Source: Pseudogulbenkiania ferrooxidans 2002 | GTDB taxonomy: Bacteria; Pseudomonadota; Gammaproteobacteria; Burkholderiales; Chromobacteriaceae | Assembly (NCBI RefSeq): GCF_000174355.1 | Contig: NZ_ACIS01000004.1 | Location: forward strand, 314,924-378,923 | DNA: 64,000 nt | Reading direction: 5' to 3' | In this document: positions 1 through 9,847 of the stretch, one piece after another | How positions within the stretch are numbered: the stretch's first letter is position 1 | Layout: each line of letters starts with the position of its first letter | The notes under the pieces: model-generated | What the model saw: the letters and a program-made list of their open reading frames with translations, nothing else | Databases searched by the model: none | Told to the model about the DNA's origin: nothing | Made by a program: the position numbers and the translations under genes

Positions 1-492
1 CCGACGACGGGCGCCGTGGGCGGCACGGCCGAGTCCTTCGTGACCTCCCTGTTACCTCACGCCAGGGACGCCGCCCAGCAACTGGGGGTAGCGCCGGAAC
101 TGGTGCTGGCGCATGCGGCGCTAGAGAGCGGCTGGGGAAAACGCTCGATCAAGACGGCTGACGGCAAGGAGAGCCACAACCTGTTCGGCATCAAGGCCGG
201 CGCCAACTGGCAGGGCGATTCCGTCGATGTCTTGACCACCGAGTACGTGAACGGCAATGCCGTCAAGAAAATAGATAAATTCCGCGCCTACGCGTCCTAC
301 AGTGAGGCCTTTGCCGACTACGCCAAGTTGCTCTCCGGTTCGTCGCGCTACCAGTCCGCCCTGAACCAGGGGGGCGACATGCTGGCATTCGCGCGAGGGC
401 TGCAAAGTGGAGGCTATGCCACCGATCCCCACTACGCCCAGAAGCTGGTGGGGGTGATGGGTGCGGTTTCCCAGCGTTCTCGCGGGGCTTAA
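1..492 (+). CDS. flgJ: Flagellar rod-associated muramidase FlgJ, C-terminal part
   Basis: The reading frame is open from base 1, so the gene starts before the window and only about 163 C-terminal residues are seen. They form the glucosaminidase/muramidase domain of FlgJ, which cuts peptidoglycan in the periplasm so that the flagellar rod can pass. The motif ALESGWGK holds the likely catalytic glutamate (codon 124-126), and the LFGIKAG motif and the F-A-Y tract typical of this domain follow. The N-terminal rod-capping domain lies outside the window. flgK follows after 48 bp and flgL after that, the usual flgJKL order. A short internal GTG at 16 is not a start. Confidence 0.93.
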   Translation, partial: PTTGAVGGTAESFVTSLLPHARDAAQQLGVAPELVLAHAALESGWGKRSIKTADGKESHNLFGIKAGANWQGDSVDVLTTEYVNGNAVKKIDKFRAYASYSEAFADYAKLLSGSSRYQSALNQGGDMLAFARGLQSGGYATDPHYAQKLVGVMGAVSQRSRGA

Positions 493-540
493 GGCTCAAG
501 ATCGTGCCGGGCAGGCCGATATAGCAATCAGAGGTGCGAT

Positions 541-2337
541 ATGGGTACGAGTATTTTTTCGATCGGCGTCAGCGGGCTGAATGCGGCGCAAGGCGCCCTG
601 ACGGTGACCAGCCACAACATCAGCAACGTCAACACTGCCGGCTACACCCGTCAGGTGACGCAGCAGGCTGCGCGTTACCCGCAGAGTGCCAGCTACGGTT
701 TCATCGGGCAGGGGGTCGACCTGACCCACGTCAACCGGGTCTACGACGATTACCTGACCCAGCAGGTGCAAAGCGCCCAGGCCACGGATAGTTACTACTC
801 GGGCCAGCTGGATTTCCTCAAGCAGGTGGACTCCCTGATGGCGGATTCGACGGTCGGTGTCAGTCCCTCGCTGCAGGACTTCTTCGGCAGCCTGCAAACC
901 CTGTCGTCCGACCCGTCCGCCATCCCCAGCCGGCAGACAGCGATCAACAACGCCCAGGCATTGGCCACCAAGTTTCGCACCCTGGATGGCCAGCTGCAGG
1001 AAATGGCCAGCGGGGTGAGCACCCGCATCAAGGCCTCTGTGGACACCATCAATGGTTTGGCCAGCCAGATCGCGGACCTCAACCAGCGCATCTCCGGGCT
1101 GACCGTGAAGACCTCCGGCGGTACCACGCTCAGCGCCCCCAACGATCTCTTGGATCAGCGCGATCAGGCCATTCTGGAGCTCAACAAACAGGTGAAGGCC
1201 TCGGTAGTGCCGCAATCGGATGGCTCCTACAGCGTGTTCATCGGCAATGGACAGACCCTGGTGCTAGGTAACCAGGCCAACCAGCTCGCCACGCAGCCGG
1301 ACCCGGCCGATCCACAGCAACTGCAGCTGGTGTACCAGAGCACCAGTGGCAGCAATACGGTGATTCCGACCAGCCTGATCCAAGGCGGGGCGTTGGGTGG
1401 GTTGTTCGACTTTCGGGATAATACCCTGACCGAGGCACGGACCCGGCTGGGCAATCTGGCCATCGATTTCGCCACCGCGATCAATTATCAGCAGCAACTC
1501 GGGCTGGATCTGAATGGCCAGCCCGGCCAGCCCTTGTTCACCGACCTGAGCGCTTACGCCAGCGATCCGCGCGGTGCGGCCAGTGCCTTGCAGGTGACCA
1601 TGACCGATCCGAAGGGATTGGCTACCGCATCCAACCTGAAACCGGGCAGCCCGGCGGTATCGCCGACCGGTAGTGGCCTCACCATCAGCGGGGTCTACAG
1701 TACCTTGCCGGGTAATTATGGTTGGTCGTCCGCCAGTGCCGCCGGCGCACCGGACGTGACCGCCCATCCGTCTTACAACCTGACCAGCCTTTCGATCGAC
1801 AGCACGACCATGACGGCGACCGTCGTCAACGGTGCCGGGACGACCACGTACAACGTGGTGCCGCAGCCGAATGTCGAGAACGGATACAAGCTGGTATCGG
1901 GTAGCCCGGCCGTCGATGCCGGCATTGCATTCAAGCTCTCGGGCCAGTTGACCACGGGACTGACGCTGTCCGTCGTTCCCAATGCGGCCCCGATCGGAGC
2001 CGGTGACAACGCGAACCTGCTGGAAATGACCAAGCTGCAGACGCGGCCACTAGTCGACGATGACCGTGCCGATACCAGTTCGTCGCTGACCTCCTTTGCG
2101 TCCCACTATGCCAGCATGGTCAGTTATGTCGGCAGCGTGACCAACGAGGTGGCGGTGACCTCCACGGCCCAGACCAATGTCCTGCAGGAGGCGCAAAAAG
2201 CGCGCGACGCCATATCAGGGGTCAATCTCGACGAAGAGGCCGCCAACCTCATCAAGTATCAGCAGGCCTATCAGGCCTCGAGCAAGGTCATCCAGATCGC
2301 GCAGCAACTTTTCTCTTCGCTGCTGCAGATCGGCTAA
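541..2337 (+). CDS. flgK: Flagellar hook-filament junction protein FlgK (HAP1)
   Basis: This 598-residue protein forms the first junction zone between hook and filament and is exported by the flagellar type III system. The N-terminus (MGTSIFSIGVSGLNAAQ, then HNISNVNTAGYTRQ) is the conserved flagellar rod/hook helix, and the C-terminus (EEAANLIKYQQAYQASSKVIQ) is the matching coiled-coil helix. The two pair to form the D0/D1 core. The middle (about 330-480) is variable and rich in Gly/Ser/Thr. An AGAGG-like ribosome site lies about 7 bases before the ATG. flgL follows 24 bp after the stop, so the two are surely co-transcribed with flgJ. Confidence 0.97.
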   Translation: MGTSIFSIGVSGLNAAQGALTVTSHNISNVNTAGYTRQVTQQAARYPQSASYGFIGQGVDLTHVNRVYDDYLTQQVQSAQATDSYYSGQLDFLKQVDSLMADSTVGVSPSLQDFFGSLQTLSSDPSAIPSRQTAINNAQALATKFRTLDGQLQEMASGVSTRIKASVDTINGLASQIADLNQRISGLTVKTSGGTTLSAPNDLLDQRDQAILELNKQVKASVVPQSDGSYSVFIGNGQTLVLGNQANQLATQPDPADPQQLQLVYQSTSGSNTVIPTSLIQGGALGGLFDFRDNTLTEARTRLGNLAIDFATAINYQQQLGLDLNGQPGQPLFTDLSAYASDPRGAASALQVTMTDPKGLATASNLKPGSPAVSPTGSGLTISGVYSTLPGNYGWSSASAAGAPDVTAHPSYNLTSLSIDSTTMTATVVNGAGTTTYNVVPQPNVENGYKLVSGSPAVDAGIAFKLSGQLTTGLTLSVVPNAAPIGAGDNANLLEMTKLQTRPLVDDDRADTSSSLTSFASHYASMVSYVGSVTNEVAVTSTAQTNVLQEAQKARDAISGVNLDEEAANLIKYQQAYQASSKVIQIAQQLFSSLLQIG

Positions 2338-2361
2338 GGCCAATACCGGAGACGTATAGCG

Positions 2362-3276
2362 ATGCGAATCAGTACCAGCATGGTGTTCACTCAGGGCTAC
2401 ACCGGTATCCAGGGTAACCAGTACACCCTTAACAAGCTGCAAGAGCAATTGTCCACCCAGAAACGGGTCGTGGTGCCGTCGGACGATCCGGTGGCGTCGG
2501 CCCAGATGCTGGAGGTATCCCAGTCGGAAGGGCGTAACCTGCAGTTCGTCAAGAACGGCGACGCGGTCGAGTCCTCTCTGGCCATTTCAGAAACCTCGCT
2601 CAACAGTGCCAATGGTCTACTGGCCAGCTTGAAGGAGCTGGCGATTCAGGCCGGCAACGGCGGGCTGGCCACGACACAGCTGAAGATGATCCAGACTGAT
2701 GTGAAAGAGCGCTTCAACCAGCTGGTGAGTTACGCCAACACAAGCGACAGTCGCGGTAACTATCTATACGGTGGCAATGCCATCGACAGCCCTCCCTTCG
2801 TGGCGGACAGCTCGCTCAACGTGACCTACACCGGCGATACGGGGCGTCGCGATGTGCAGATCAGCGCGGAACGGCAGGTGCCGATTACCGAGGTCGGGTC
2901 GGCCGTGTACGGAAACGCCAGCAGCGATACAGCGGTGTTCGATACGGTGCGGGATTTCTACAATCTGTTGGGTCAGGATCCGAAGCCGGCAAATTTTTCG
3001 ACCCAGCTGAGCAGCATCCTCTCCGGGCTGGATGCCGCCCAAGTGAACCTGTCGACGGTCCAGGCCTCGATCGGTTCGCGGCGCAGCGAGAATGAAACAC
3101 TGCAATCGGTCGGGCAGGATCTCGATGTCCAGTACAAGACGCGGCTCAGCAATTTGGACGATCTGGATCTGCCCAAGACCATCAGCGATTTCACCCTGGC
3201 ACAGTCAGCGCTGCAGTATTCGCAGCTGACCTTCCAGAAGGTCAGCGGCTTGTCGCTGTTCAACTACCTGTCGTGA
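2362..3276 (+). CDS. flgL: Flagellar hook-filament junction protein FlgL (HAP3)
   Basis: This 304-residue protein is the second junction protein, placed between FlgK and the flagellin filament. The flagellin-like N-terminus (MRISTSMVFTQGYTGIQ, then TQKRVVVPSDDPVASAQM) and the C-terminal helix (ISDFTLAQSALQYSQLTFQKVSGLSLFNYL) are both present and complete. A GGAGA ribosome site precedes the ATG. It is the last gene of the operon: a strong intrinsic terminator follows at 3298-3321, and the next gene is convergent. Confidence 0.97.
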   Translation: MRISTSMVFTQGYTGIQGNQYTLNKLQEQLSTQKRVVVPSDDPVASAQMLEVSQSEGRNLQFVKNGDAVESSLAISETSLNSANGLLASLKELAIQAGNGGLATTQLKMIQTDVKERFNQLVSYANTSDSRGNYLYGGNAIDSPPFVADSSLNVTYTGDTGRRDVQISAERQVPITEVGSAVYGNASSDTAVFDTVRDFYNLLGQDPKPANFSTQLSSILSGLDAAQVNLSTVQASIGSRRSENETLQSVGQDLDVQYKTRLSNLDDLDLPKTISDFTLAQSALQYSQLTFQKVSGLSLFNYLS

Positions 3277-3297
3277 CCCTAGGGGTGTGCTAACGAA

Positions 3298-3325
3298 AAC
3301 AGCCGGGATTTCCCGGCTGTTTTGT
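3298..3325. terminator. Bidirectional intrinsic terminator, flgL / astE
   Basis: An inverted repeat with arms AACAGCCGGG and CCCGGCTGTT around a short loop is flanked by A-rich and T-rich tracts. It sits between the convergent genes flgL and astE and can serve both. Confidence 0.85.
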
Positions 3326-3340
3326 CTTTTGGGCGGCTCT

Positions 3341-4354
3341 TCAGATGGCTACTGGCTCGATGACGATGCCGGCGCGCAGGCCATTACCGACCTTGGGGTT
3401 GGGGAACAGGATGCGCTCGTTGCCGCCGTGCGCCTGGTAGCGCACGTCGTGGTCGTCGGCGATGACGAAGCCGTCTTCGAGCAGGGTGAAATTCTCGACC
3501 TGATCGTGCAGATGGAGACGGAACTGGTCGCTGTGTTTGACCAGGTCGTATTTGGCTCGGAACAGCTGGAAGCGTTCGTTGGCAAAGGCTGGCAGCGGAT
3601 CGCGCTGGCCGCTTAGCAGCCGTCGCAAGGCCTGGTTGATGCCTTCGAAGCGTGACAGGTCGTTTTGGCCGAAGGGGCGGGCCTTGCCCAGTTCGAGCGT
3701 CAAGGCATCCGTCTGACAGTGACGGCTGGTGTAGTAAGTGAACGTGGCGGCAGGCTGGCTGTGCAGCAGCACCGTGGTGATGTCGGCCGACTCCAGCCAG
3801 CACAGCTGTTCGCGGTTGTAGTCGCGCTCGTGGAGGTAGGGGTAGATGGCAAAGCGCTCGAAGACCGAGCCGCGAATCGCGGTGTGCAGGTCGTAGTGCA
3901 GCCGCTGGCAGCCGTTCGGGGCCTGCTCGAAAAACGCTGCGGCGGCATTTTCCAGAACCGCGGCGCGCTGCGCTTCGCGGGTGGCTGGGTGCTTGGCGTA
4001 CTGGCCGTTGAATAGGCGGTTCATGTCGTAATCGAGGTAACGTTCTCCGGCCTGCATCGCGTCCGGATTGCCGAACATCAGCAGCAGGTGCACCGCCAGC
4101 GGCAGTCGGCCTTGCTCGATGTCGCGCAGAATGCCGTTGGCAACCTCGATCGGCGCGGTTTCGTTGCCGTGAACACCGCAGGAAATCAGTACGCGGTCGG
4201 TATGGTCGTCCAGTTGGGGCGGGACCAGCTCGAGAATGCCTCGCTCGCGCCAGCGTGCCGTCACACCGTTTGCCAATGGCCATTCACGTGCCATGGGAGG
4301 CTGGTCTTGCAGGGTGGCGGTCAGAAAATCGTAGGAGAGGGAAGACTGGCTCAT
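3341..4354 (-). CDS. astE: Succinylglutamate desuccinylase AstE
   Basis: This 337-residue zinc enzyme catalyses the last step of the arginine succinyltransferase pathway, N-succinylglutamate to succinate plus glutamate. The M14-like zinc site is visible: GVHGNETAP (His62, Glu65) and HYDLHTAIRGS (His157). The family hallmark SVFERFAIYPY follows. The other ast genes are not next to it: downstream is the flgL terminator, and upstream is an unrelated minus-strand pair. A second, more divergent member of the same fold lies at 42805-43935. Confidence 0.93.
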   Translation of the reverse strand: MSQSSLSYDFLTATLQDQPPMAREWPLANGVTARWRERGILELVPPQLDDHTDRVLISCGVHGNETAPIEVANGILRDIEQGRLPLAVHLLLMFGNPDAMQAGERYLDYDMNRLFNGQYAKHPATREAQRAAVLENAAAAFFEQAPNGCQRLHYDLHTAIRGSVFERFAIYPYLHERDYNREQLCWLESADITTVLLHSQPAATFTYYTSRHCQTDALTLELGKARPFGQNDLSRFEGINQALRRLLSGQRDPLPAFANERFQLFRAKYDLVKHSDQFRLHLHDQVENFTLLEDGFVIADDHDVRYQAHGGNERILFPNPKVGNGLRAGIVIEPVAI

Positions 4355-4579
4355 CGGGCACGCTTTTCGTGAGGAGGATGGCCCTATTCTTCACGAAAGG
4401 GCCGGTGCCGTCTGTAGCGGTGCCGCAGAGATGAAGTTTGATGGCGTAATTGCGGAAGTCCTCCTGCCTGGCAGGCAAGGTTGGCCGAAACGCGACCATG
4501 GCGGCGATCAGGCCGGCCCCACGTCACGCCCGTGACCGGGAGCTTGGCCGGTGCAATATCGCCGTGCCGCGGCTTGGGC

Positions 4580-5371
4580 TCACTCTCGATGAATCCAGGA
4601 TGGTGCGCGTTGTTCGATAAACGCGGCGACGCCTTCCTGGCCTTCGGTACTGGCATGAACCTGGGCGATGCGCGCGATGGTCGTCTCGATCGCGTCAGCC
4701 GTGATGGCCCTGCCGCCCAGTTCGCGCACCAGCTGCTTGGCCTCTGCCATCGCCTGAGGGCCGTTGAGCAAGACCTGGCGGCACATCTGGGCCACCGCCA
4801 TGTCCAGCTCCTCGTGCTCCACCACCAGATGGATCAGCCCCAGGCGCTTGGCCTTGCCGGCGTTGAAGCGCTCAGCAGTGATGAAGTAGCGCCGGGTGGC
4901 GCGCTCGCCGATGGCGCGCATCACATACGGTGCCACCGAGGCCGGAATCATGCCGAGCTTGACGTCGGAGAAGCAAAACAGCGCTTCGGATGCGCCGATC
5001 GCGACATCGCAGCAGGCCAGCAGGCCGGCGCCGATGCCAAAGGCCGAGCCCTGGACACGGGCGATGGTCGGTTTCGGGCAGTTGTCGAGGGTACCGAGCA
5101 AGGTTGCCAGCAAGCGCGCATGCTGCTTGATCTCCTCCTGGCCGAAGCCTGCCATGCGCTGCATCCAGGCGCTGTCGTGGCCGGCGCAGAAGCTGATGCC
5201 TTCGGCCGCTAGCACGATGGCGCGGATGCGCGCATCCGCGATCAGGGTTTCCAGCGTGCTCGTGAGCTGGACGATCATCGTGTCGTCCAGGGCGTTATGC
5301 AATTCCGCCCGGTTGAGCCGGAGGGTGGCAATGCCCTGGTCGTCGACGGAGTGCAGGATGGGATGCAGCAT
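4580..5371 (-). CDS. Enoyl-CoA hydratase/isomerase family protein
   Basis: This 263-residue crotonase-fold protein is predicted to add water across a 2-enoyl-CoA or to act on a related acyl-CoA. The oxyanion-hole segments FCAGHDSAWM (about 61-70) and GSAFGIGAGL (about 108-117) are present, and the C-terminal helix is intact. The frame stays open far upstream, but the real start is the ATG at 5371 (MLHPILHSVD), 20 bp after the stop of the hydrolase gene, with which it probably forms an operon. A role in leucine/isovalerate breakdown (methylglutaconyl-CoA hydratase type) is possible, but none of the other genes of that pathway is next to it, so no symbol is given. Confidence 0.85.
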   Translation of the reverse strand: MLHPILHSVDDQGIATLRLNRAELHNALDDTMIVQLTSTLETLIADARIRAIVLAAEGISFCAGHDSAWMQRMAGFGQEEIKQHARLLATLLGTLDNCPKPTIARVQGSAFGIGAGLLACCDVAIGASEALFCFSDVKLGMIPASVAPYVMRAIGERATRRYFITAERFNAGKAKRLGLIHLVVEHEELDMAVAQMCRQVLLNGPQAMAEAKQLVRELGGRAITADAIETTIARIAQVHASTEGQEGVAAFIEQRAPSWIHRE

Positions 5372-5391
5372 GGCGGGTTCTCCCGAGTGTG

Positions 5392-6180
5392 TCAGGGCGT
5401 GCAGAAGCGCAGAATCTCGTGGGCGAAGATGTCCGGTGCTTCGATGTGCATGACGTGGCCGATGGCCGGCAGCACATGCAGCGAGGCGCCGGGGATGCTG
5501 TTGGCGAGGATTTCCGACTGGTAGAGAGGCGTCAGGCGGTCTTCGTTGCCGACGATGACGCGGGTGGGAACCTTGATCTCGGCGAGCCAGGTGCGCGCGT
5601 CGTGGCGCTTGACCCCGGCGATCAGGCGGGTGACGGCGGGCCAGTCGACCATGCCGGCGATGATCTTCAGCTCGGCCAGCTGGGCGGCGTTGCCGACCAG
5701 GAAGCGGCTGGAGAAAAACCAGGGGATGCTCACGTCGTAGCGCAGGTCGAGGCCGCCGGCGGCATCGGCGGCGATCCAGCTGTCGCTGATGCGGGAGTTC
5801 ACCTCGTCCGACCAGGCCAGGGTCGAGGCCAGGAGCAGGTGCTCGAGGCATTCCGGGTGGCGGTGGGCGAAGTACTGCGCCACCATGCCGCCGTAGGACA
5901 GGCCGGCCAGGTGCACCTTGTCGATCGACAGGTGTTGCAGCAGCTGCCACGCCAGCTCTGCCTGCTGTTCCAGCGGGTAGACGTCGGCGACCGGCTTGTC
6001 ACTCAGGCCCTGACCGAGAAAGTCGAGCCGCAGCAGCTGGTAATGCGCTTCGAGCGGCGGGGTCATCATGGTCCAGGCGGCCGTGGACATGGTGATGCCG
6101 TTGAACAGCACCAGCGTCTTGTCACCGTGGCCGCTCAGTTCGTAATAGATACTTTGTCCGTTCAGTGTGGCATGAGGCAT
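5392..6180 (-). CDS. Alpha/beta-fold hydrolase
   Basis: A 262-residue soluble hydrolase of the 3-oxoadipate enol-lactonase-like class. The nucleophile elbow GLSYGG places Ser95, the acid is likely the Asp in GNEDRLTPL, and the histidine lies in AIGHVMHIEAPD. The start chosen is the ATG at 6180 (MPHATLNGQS). An in-frame ATG at 6201 would add seven residues, and neither has an ideal ribosome site. It is followed after 20 bp by the enoyl-CoA hydratase gene. The substrate cannot be read from the sequence. Confidence 0.85.
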   Translation of the reverse strand: MPHATLNGQSIYYELSGHGDKTLVLFNGITMSTAAWTMMTPPLEAHYQLLRLDFLGQGLSDKPVADVYPLEQQAELAWQLLQHLSIDKVHLAGLSYGGMVAQYFAHRHPECLEHLLLASTLAWSDEVNSRISDSWIAADAAGGLDLRYDVSIPWFFSSRFLVGNAAQLAELKIIAGMVDWPAVTRLIAGVKRHDARTWLAEIKVPTRVIVGNEDRLTPLYQSEILANSIPGASLHVLPAIGHVMHIEAPDIFAHEILRFCTP

Positions 6181-6386
6181 GGCTGTGCGTCCCACCGGCA
6201 TTATCCAGATTTCATTCTATTCCCAAGATTCGGCGCATGGCCAGTCACCGTATTCCCGGCCTGAGACACTGCACCGGCAAAATCTGCTTTTGTAATGATT
6301 GGGCGTTCATCGTCACGATCCTGTCATCCTTTAACGATATATTTCACTGCTGTTAAAAAAGTAGTTACACCAGGGACGAGCTTCTT

Positions 6387-8159
6387 ATGCAGGTTTGCGA
6401 TACCTCCCTTTGCCAGGAGCTGGAAATCATCATCAACGAGCGCAAGCTGTTGCCGGTCTTCCAGCCCATCGTGGACATGGAAGAGGGGAGTATCCTCGGT
6501 TATGAAGGGCTGATCCGCGGGCCTTCCAACAGCCCTCTGCACTCGCCCCTCAATCTGTTTGCCGCGGCGGAACGATGTCGTGCGCTGGTCTCGCTGGAGC
6601 GGGCCTGCCGGCGTGTCACCGCCGAGGCGTTCATCGAGCATCAACTGCAGGGTTGCCTGTTCCTCAACATCAGTCCGCAGACCTTGCTGGCGCCGGAGCA
6701 TAAATCGGGCGAGACGCTGGCGTTTCTCAACATGCTGGGGTTGCCCAGCGAACGCATCGTCATCGAGCTGACCGAAACCCACCCCAACGCCACGTACCAG
6801 GCGCTGCGCGAGGCGGCGAGCCATTATCGCGACAGTGGCTTCCGTATTGCGCTGGACGATTTGGGCGAGGGCTTCTCCAATATGCGGCTGTGGTCCGAGC
6901 TGCGCCCCGACGTGGTCAAACTCGACAAGCATTTCGTCCAGGAAATCCAGCACGATCCGCTCAAGGAGCAGTTCGTGCGTTCGATGGTCGACATCGCGAG
7001 GCAATCCGGTGCCTTGCTGGTGGCCGAGGGCATCGAAACGGTAGACGAGTTGCGCGTACTGCGGCGGCTCGGGGTGCGCTACGGGCAAGGCTATCTGTTT
7101 GCCCGGCCGGCGCTGCTACCGGCGCGAGAGGTCCCGGCCGAAGTGCGTTCCCTTTTGTACGCCGAGGCGCGCGAGCGCTTGGGGGCGCCACGCCAGGCGA
7201 TGGCGCGCGATCTGCTGGTCGAGGTCATGCCGTTGGAGCAGACGGTGGCAAACGAAGTTGCCTACCGGCTGTTCGTCGAGGCGCCGGAGCGCTTTGCCAT
7301 TCCGGTGGTGAGTGGCGGAGTGCCGGTCGGGCTGCTGCGCCGTCACGATTTCCTGGAAAGCTTTGCCCGGCCGTTCAATCGTGAGTTGTACGGCAAGAAG
7401 CCGTGCCGCACCCTGATGGATCAGCAGCCGCTGATCGTCGGTGCCGAGATGGGCGTGCAGGAGCTGTCGAGCCTGGTAGTGGCCGCCGAGCGCCGGCACC
7501 TGATCGATGGCTTCATCATCACCGAAAACGGCCGTTATCTCGGTATGGGGACCGGCTACGACCTGATGCGCAAGATCACCGAGATGCAGATTTCGGCGGC
7601 ACGCTACGCCAACCCCCTGACCGGGCTGCCCGGCAACGTGCCGATTTCCGAGACCATCGACCGCCTGCTCGACAGCGGCGAGCCTTTTATCGTGGCCTAT
7701 GCCGACCTCGATCATTTCAAGCCGTTCAACGATCTCTACGGTTATGCCGCCGGCGATGACCTGATCCGCCTGCTGGGATACTTGCTGCAACAGGTGGCTG
7801 ACCCGGCCCGCGACTGGGTGGGGCATATCGGCGGCGACGACTTTGTGTTGCTGATGCAGAGCGAGGGCTGGGAGGCGCGTCTGCTCGACGTGATCGCGGC
7901 CTTCGATCGCCAGGTCCAGGTGCATTTCGGGCAGGAGCACCGCCTGATGGGGGGCTTCGAAGTGACGGCGCGTAACGGTGAGCTGATCTTCTTCCCGCTC
8001 ACCAGCGTGTCGATCGGCGTGCTTCCCGCCAAGCCGGGACAGTTCCTGTCGCATCATGAGGTCTCGCTGGCGGTGGCCGATGCCAAGAAGATGGCCAAGA
8101 AGCAGGCCGGCAGCAGTCTGTTCATCGAGCGCCGGGGGAAGGGTACGGGCAAGCGCTAG
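6387..8159 (+). CDS. EAL-CBS-GGDEF cyclic-di-GMP protein
   Basis: A 590-residue cytosolic protein with a phosphodiesterase domain first (about 15-255), a CBS pair-like region (about 265-395) and a cyclase domain last (about 405-585). The EAL motif reads EGL (40-42), and the other metal and catalytic residues are in place: LNIS, ELTE, LDDLGEG, KLDKHF, AEGIET and GQGYLF. The cyclase signature reads GGDDF rather than GGDEF, a permitted change. CBS domains often bind adenosyl nucleotides, so the enzyme may sense energy state. There is no signal peptide or membrane segment. A GGGACGAG ribosome site precedes the ATG and a terminator follows at 8188. It stands just before the putrescine importer genes. 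Confidence 0.9.
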   Translation: MQVCDTSLCQELEIIINERKLLPVFQPIVDMEEGSILGYEGLIRGPSNSPLHSPLNLFAAAERCRALVSLERACRRVTAEAFIEHQLQGCLFLNISPQTLLAPEHKSGETLAFLNMLGLPSERIVIELTETHPNATYQALREAASHYRDSGFRIALDDLGEGFSNMRLWSELRPDVVKLDKHFVQEIQHDPLKEQFVRSMVDIARQSGALLVAEGIETVDELRVLRRLGVRYGQGYLFARPALLPAREVPAEVRSLLYAEARERLGAPRQAMARDLLVEVMPLEQTVANEVAYRLFVEAPERFAIPVVSGGVPVGLLRRHDFLESFARPFNRELYGKKPCRTLMDQQPLIVGAEMGVQELSSLVVAAERRHLIDGFIITENGRYLGMGTGYDLMRKITEMQISAARYANPLTGLPGNVPISETIDRLLDSGEPFIVAYADLDHFKPFNDLYGYAAGDDLIRLLGYLLQQVADPARDWVGHIGGDDFVLLMQSEGWEARLLDVIAAFDRQVQVHFGQEHRLMGGFEVTARNGELIFFPLTSVSIGVLPAKPGQFLSHHEVSLAVADAKKMAKKQAGSSLFIERRGKGTGKR

Positions 8160-8187
8160 TCCATGTGCTTGATCGTTAAACAGGGCG

Positions 8188-8212
8188 GACCGGCATAAGC
8201 CGGTCTTTTTTA
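8188..8212 (+). terminator. Intrinsic terminator after the EAL-CBS-GGDEF gene
   Basis: A perfect stem GACCGGC / GCCGGTC with an ATAA loop is followed by TTTTTTAT. Confidence 0.88.
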
Positions 8213-8691
8213 TTGCCCGCTCTCGATGGAGTGGCGGGCCTTGTGGCAAACCGTCGTTTCCTTGTGCGTTTCCGTCGTTCGGGCTGTTTTTGAATTGTCA
8301 ATTTTATTGAACGGCACTACTCTTTTCCCATGCTGGCGGTGCTTGCCGCTGGAGAGGGCGATGCGGATGCCGCGTGGTGGTTCGGGGGCGGAACGGGCGG
8401 GAAGCCGTGCTGCCGGGCGAGGGGGCTGCCTGGCTGGCATGGCGTTCGCTTATTGATTTCCATATGACCCCGGCAGATTAAAATGCGCCCTTTTGGGGCG
8501 GTTTTGGTATTCTTTCCCGGTTTAAGTGGAGGTGCGTGCCGCCTGGTCGGCACGCGACGCCAGGCAAGAACGCAGGTGTACCGGATTCGGTAACAGACGA
8601 TAACCAGCACCCCGACGAGAGCGGGGGCATTTGATGAATCGGCGTATCGACGGCGGTGGTCCGACGTGCGCCAGAGGGAGATTTGACCATC
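8213..8691 (+). promoter_or_regulatory. Long 5' region of the potGHI operon
   Basis: About 480 bases with no convincing gene. A possible sigma-70 promoter is TTGTCA (8295) - 17 bases - TACTCT (8318). A weak hairpin CGCCC-TTTTG-GGGCG followed by GTTTT lies at 8486-8505. A perfect eight-pair hairpin GCGTGCCG / CGGCACGC lies at 8534-8555, about 135 bases before the start codon. The two hairpins in a long leader could act in attenuation, but no known riboswitch was recognised. Confidence 0.35.
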
Positions 8692-9837
8692 ATGATGGAT
8701 GCTGTCGCACAGCCCAAGACGGCGGCCGGGGCTCAGGTTGACGAGAAGCCCTATCTGCAGATATCCGGGATCGTGAAGAAGTTTGGCGATCACTTCGCCG
8801 TCGATCATGTCGATCTCACCATTCGCCGCAATGAAATCTTCGCCCTGCTGGGGAGCTCCGGCTGCGGCAAGTCCACGCTGCTGCGCATGCTGGCCGGCAT
8901 GGAGCGGCCGACCGCCGGCAAGATCATCCTCGACGGCCAGGACATCACCGCTCTCGCGCCGTACGATCGGCCTATCAACATGATGTTCCAGAGCTACGCG
9001 TTGTTCCCGCACATGACGGTCGAGCAGAACATCGCGTTCGGCCTCAAGCAGGACAAGCTGCCCAAGGACCAGATCGCCGCACGCGTCACGGAGATGCTCG
9101 ATCTGGTGCAACTGCGCAAGTTCGCCTCGCGCAAGCCCTACCAGCTCTCCGGCGGCCAGCAGCAGCGTGTGGCGCTGGCGAGAAGCCTCGCCAAGCGTCC
9201 GAAATTGCTGCTGCTGGACGAGCCCTTGGGCGCGCTGGACAAGAAGCTGCGTCAGCAGACCCAACTGGAGCTGGTCAACACGTTGGAAACCGTCGGCGTG
9301 ACCTGCATCATGGTGACGCACGATCAGGAAGAGGCCATGACCATGGCTTCGCGCATCGGCATCATGAGCGAGGGCCGGCTGCTGCAAGTGGGTACCCCGA
9401 CCGAAATCTACGACTTCCCGAATTGCCGCTTCACCGCGGAGTTCATCGGCGAAACCAATATCTTCGGGGGCCAGGTAGTGGTGGACGAGCCGGACGGCGT
9501 GGAAATCGAGTCCACCGAACTAGGTGGGCGCGTCCGGATCGATCACGGCATCACCGGACCCAAGGGCATGCAGGTCTGGGCCAGCATCCGTCCCGAGGAC
9601 GTGCGGCTCGATCGTGGCGAATTCACCCCGGCGCCGAACGCGGCGCGCGGCAAGATCGAGGACATCGCCTACCTGGGCAGCTACTCGATCTATCACGTGC
9701 GGCTGCCCAGCGGCAAGGTGGTGAAGTCGGTGGTGCCGTCGTCGCGCTGGTACGAGGCGGGCGAAGAGCCGCCGACCTGGGGCGAGAGCGTGAACATCCG
9801 CTGGCGCCCCGACTTGCCCGTTGTGCTGACTATGTGA
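8692..9837 (+). CDS. potG: Putrescine ABC transporter ATP-binding protein PotG
   Basis: The 381-residue ATPase drives the PotGHI polyamine importer on the inner face of the membrane. It has Walker [10 protein letters not shown] (54-62), the Q-loop, signature LSGGQQQR (152-159), Walker B LLLLDEP (172-178), the H-loop THDQEE and a C-terminal TOBE-like regulatory domain. The resemblance to PotG ([31 protein letters not shown] region) is stronger than to PotA. The start is the ATG at 8692 with GAGGGAGA about 10 bases upstream; an in-frame GTG at 8656 lies before that site. potH follows after 10 bp and potI overlaps potH. Confidence 0.93.
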   Translation: MMDAVAQPKTAAGAQVDEKPYLQISGIVKKFGDHFAVDHVDLTIRRNEIFALLGSSGCGKSTLLRMLAGMERPTAGKIILDGQDITALAPYDRPINMMFQSYALFPHMTVEQNIAFGLKQDKLPKDQIAARVTEMLDLVQLRKFASRKPYQLSGGQQQRVALARSLAKRPKLLLLDEPLGALDKKLRQQTQLELVNTLETVGVTCIMVTHDQEEAMTMASRIGIMSEGRLLQVGTPTEIYDFPNCRFTAEFIGETNIFGGQVVVDEPDGVEIESTELGGRVRIDHGITGPKGMQVWASIRPEDVRLDRGEFTPAPNAARGKIEDIAYLGSYSIYHVRLPSGKVVKSVVPSSRWYEAGEEPPTWGESVNIRWRPDLPVVLTM

Positions 9838-9847
9838 GGGAAGGGTG

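Noticed and set aside
8226-8456. 76-codon plus-strand frame before potG
   Set aside because: No ribosome site, no motif; overlaps the likely promoter and leader region.
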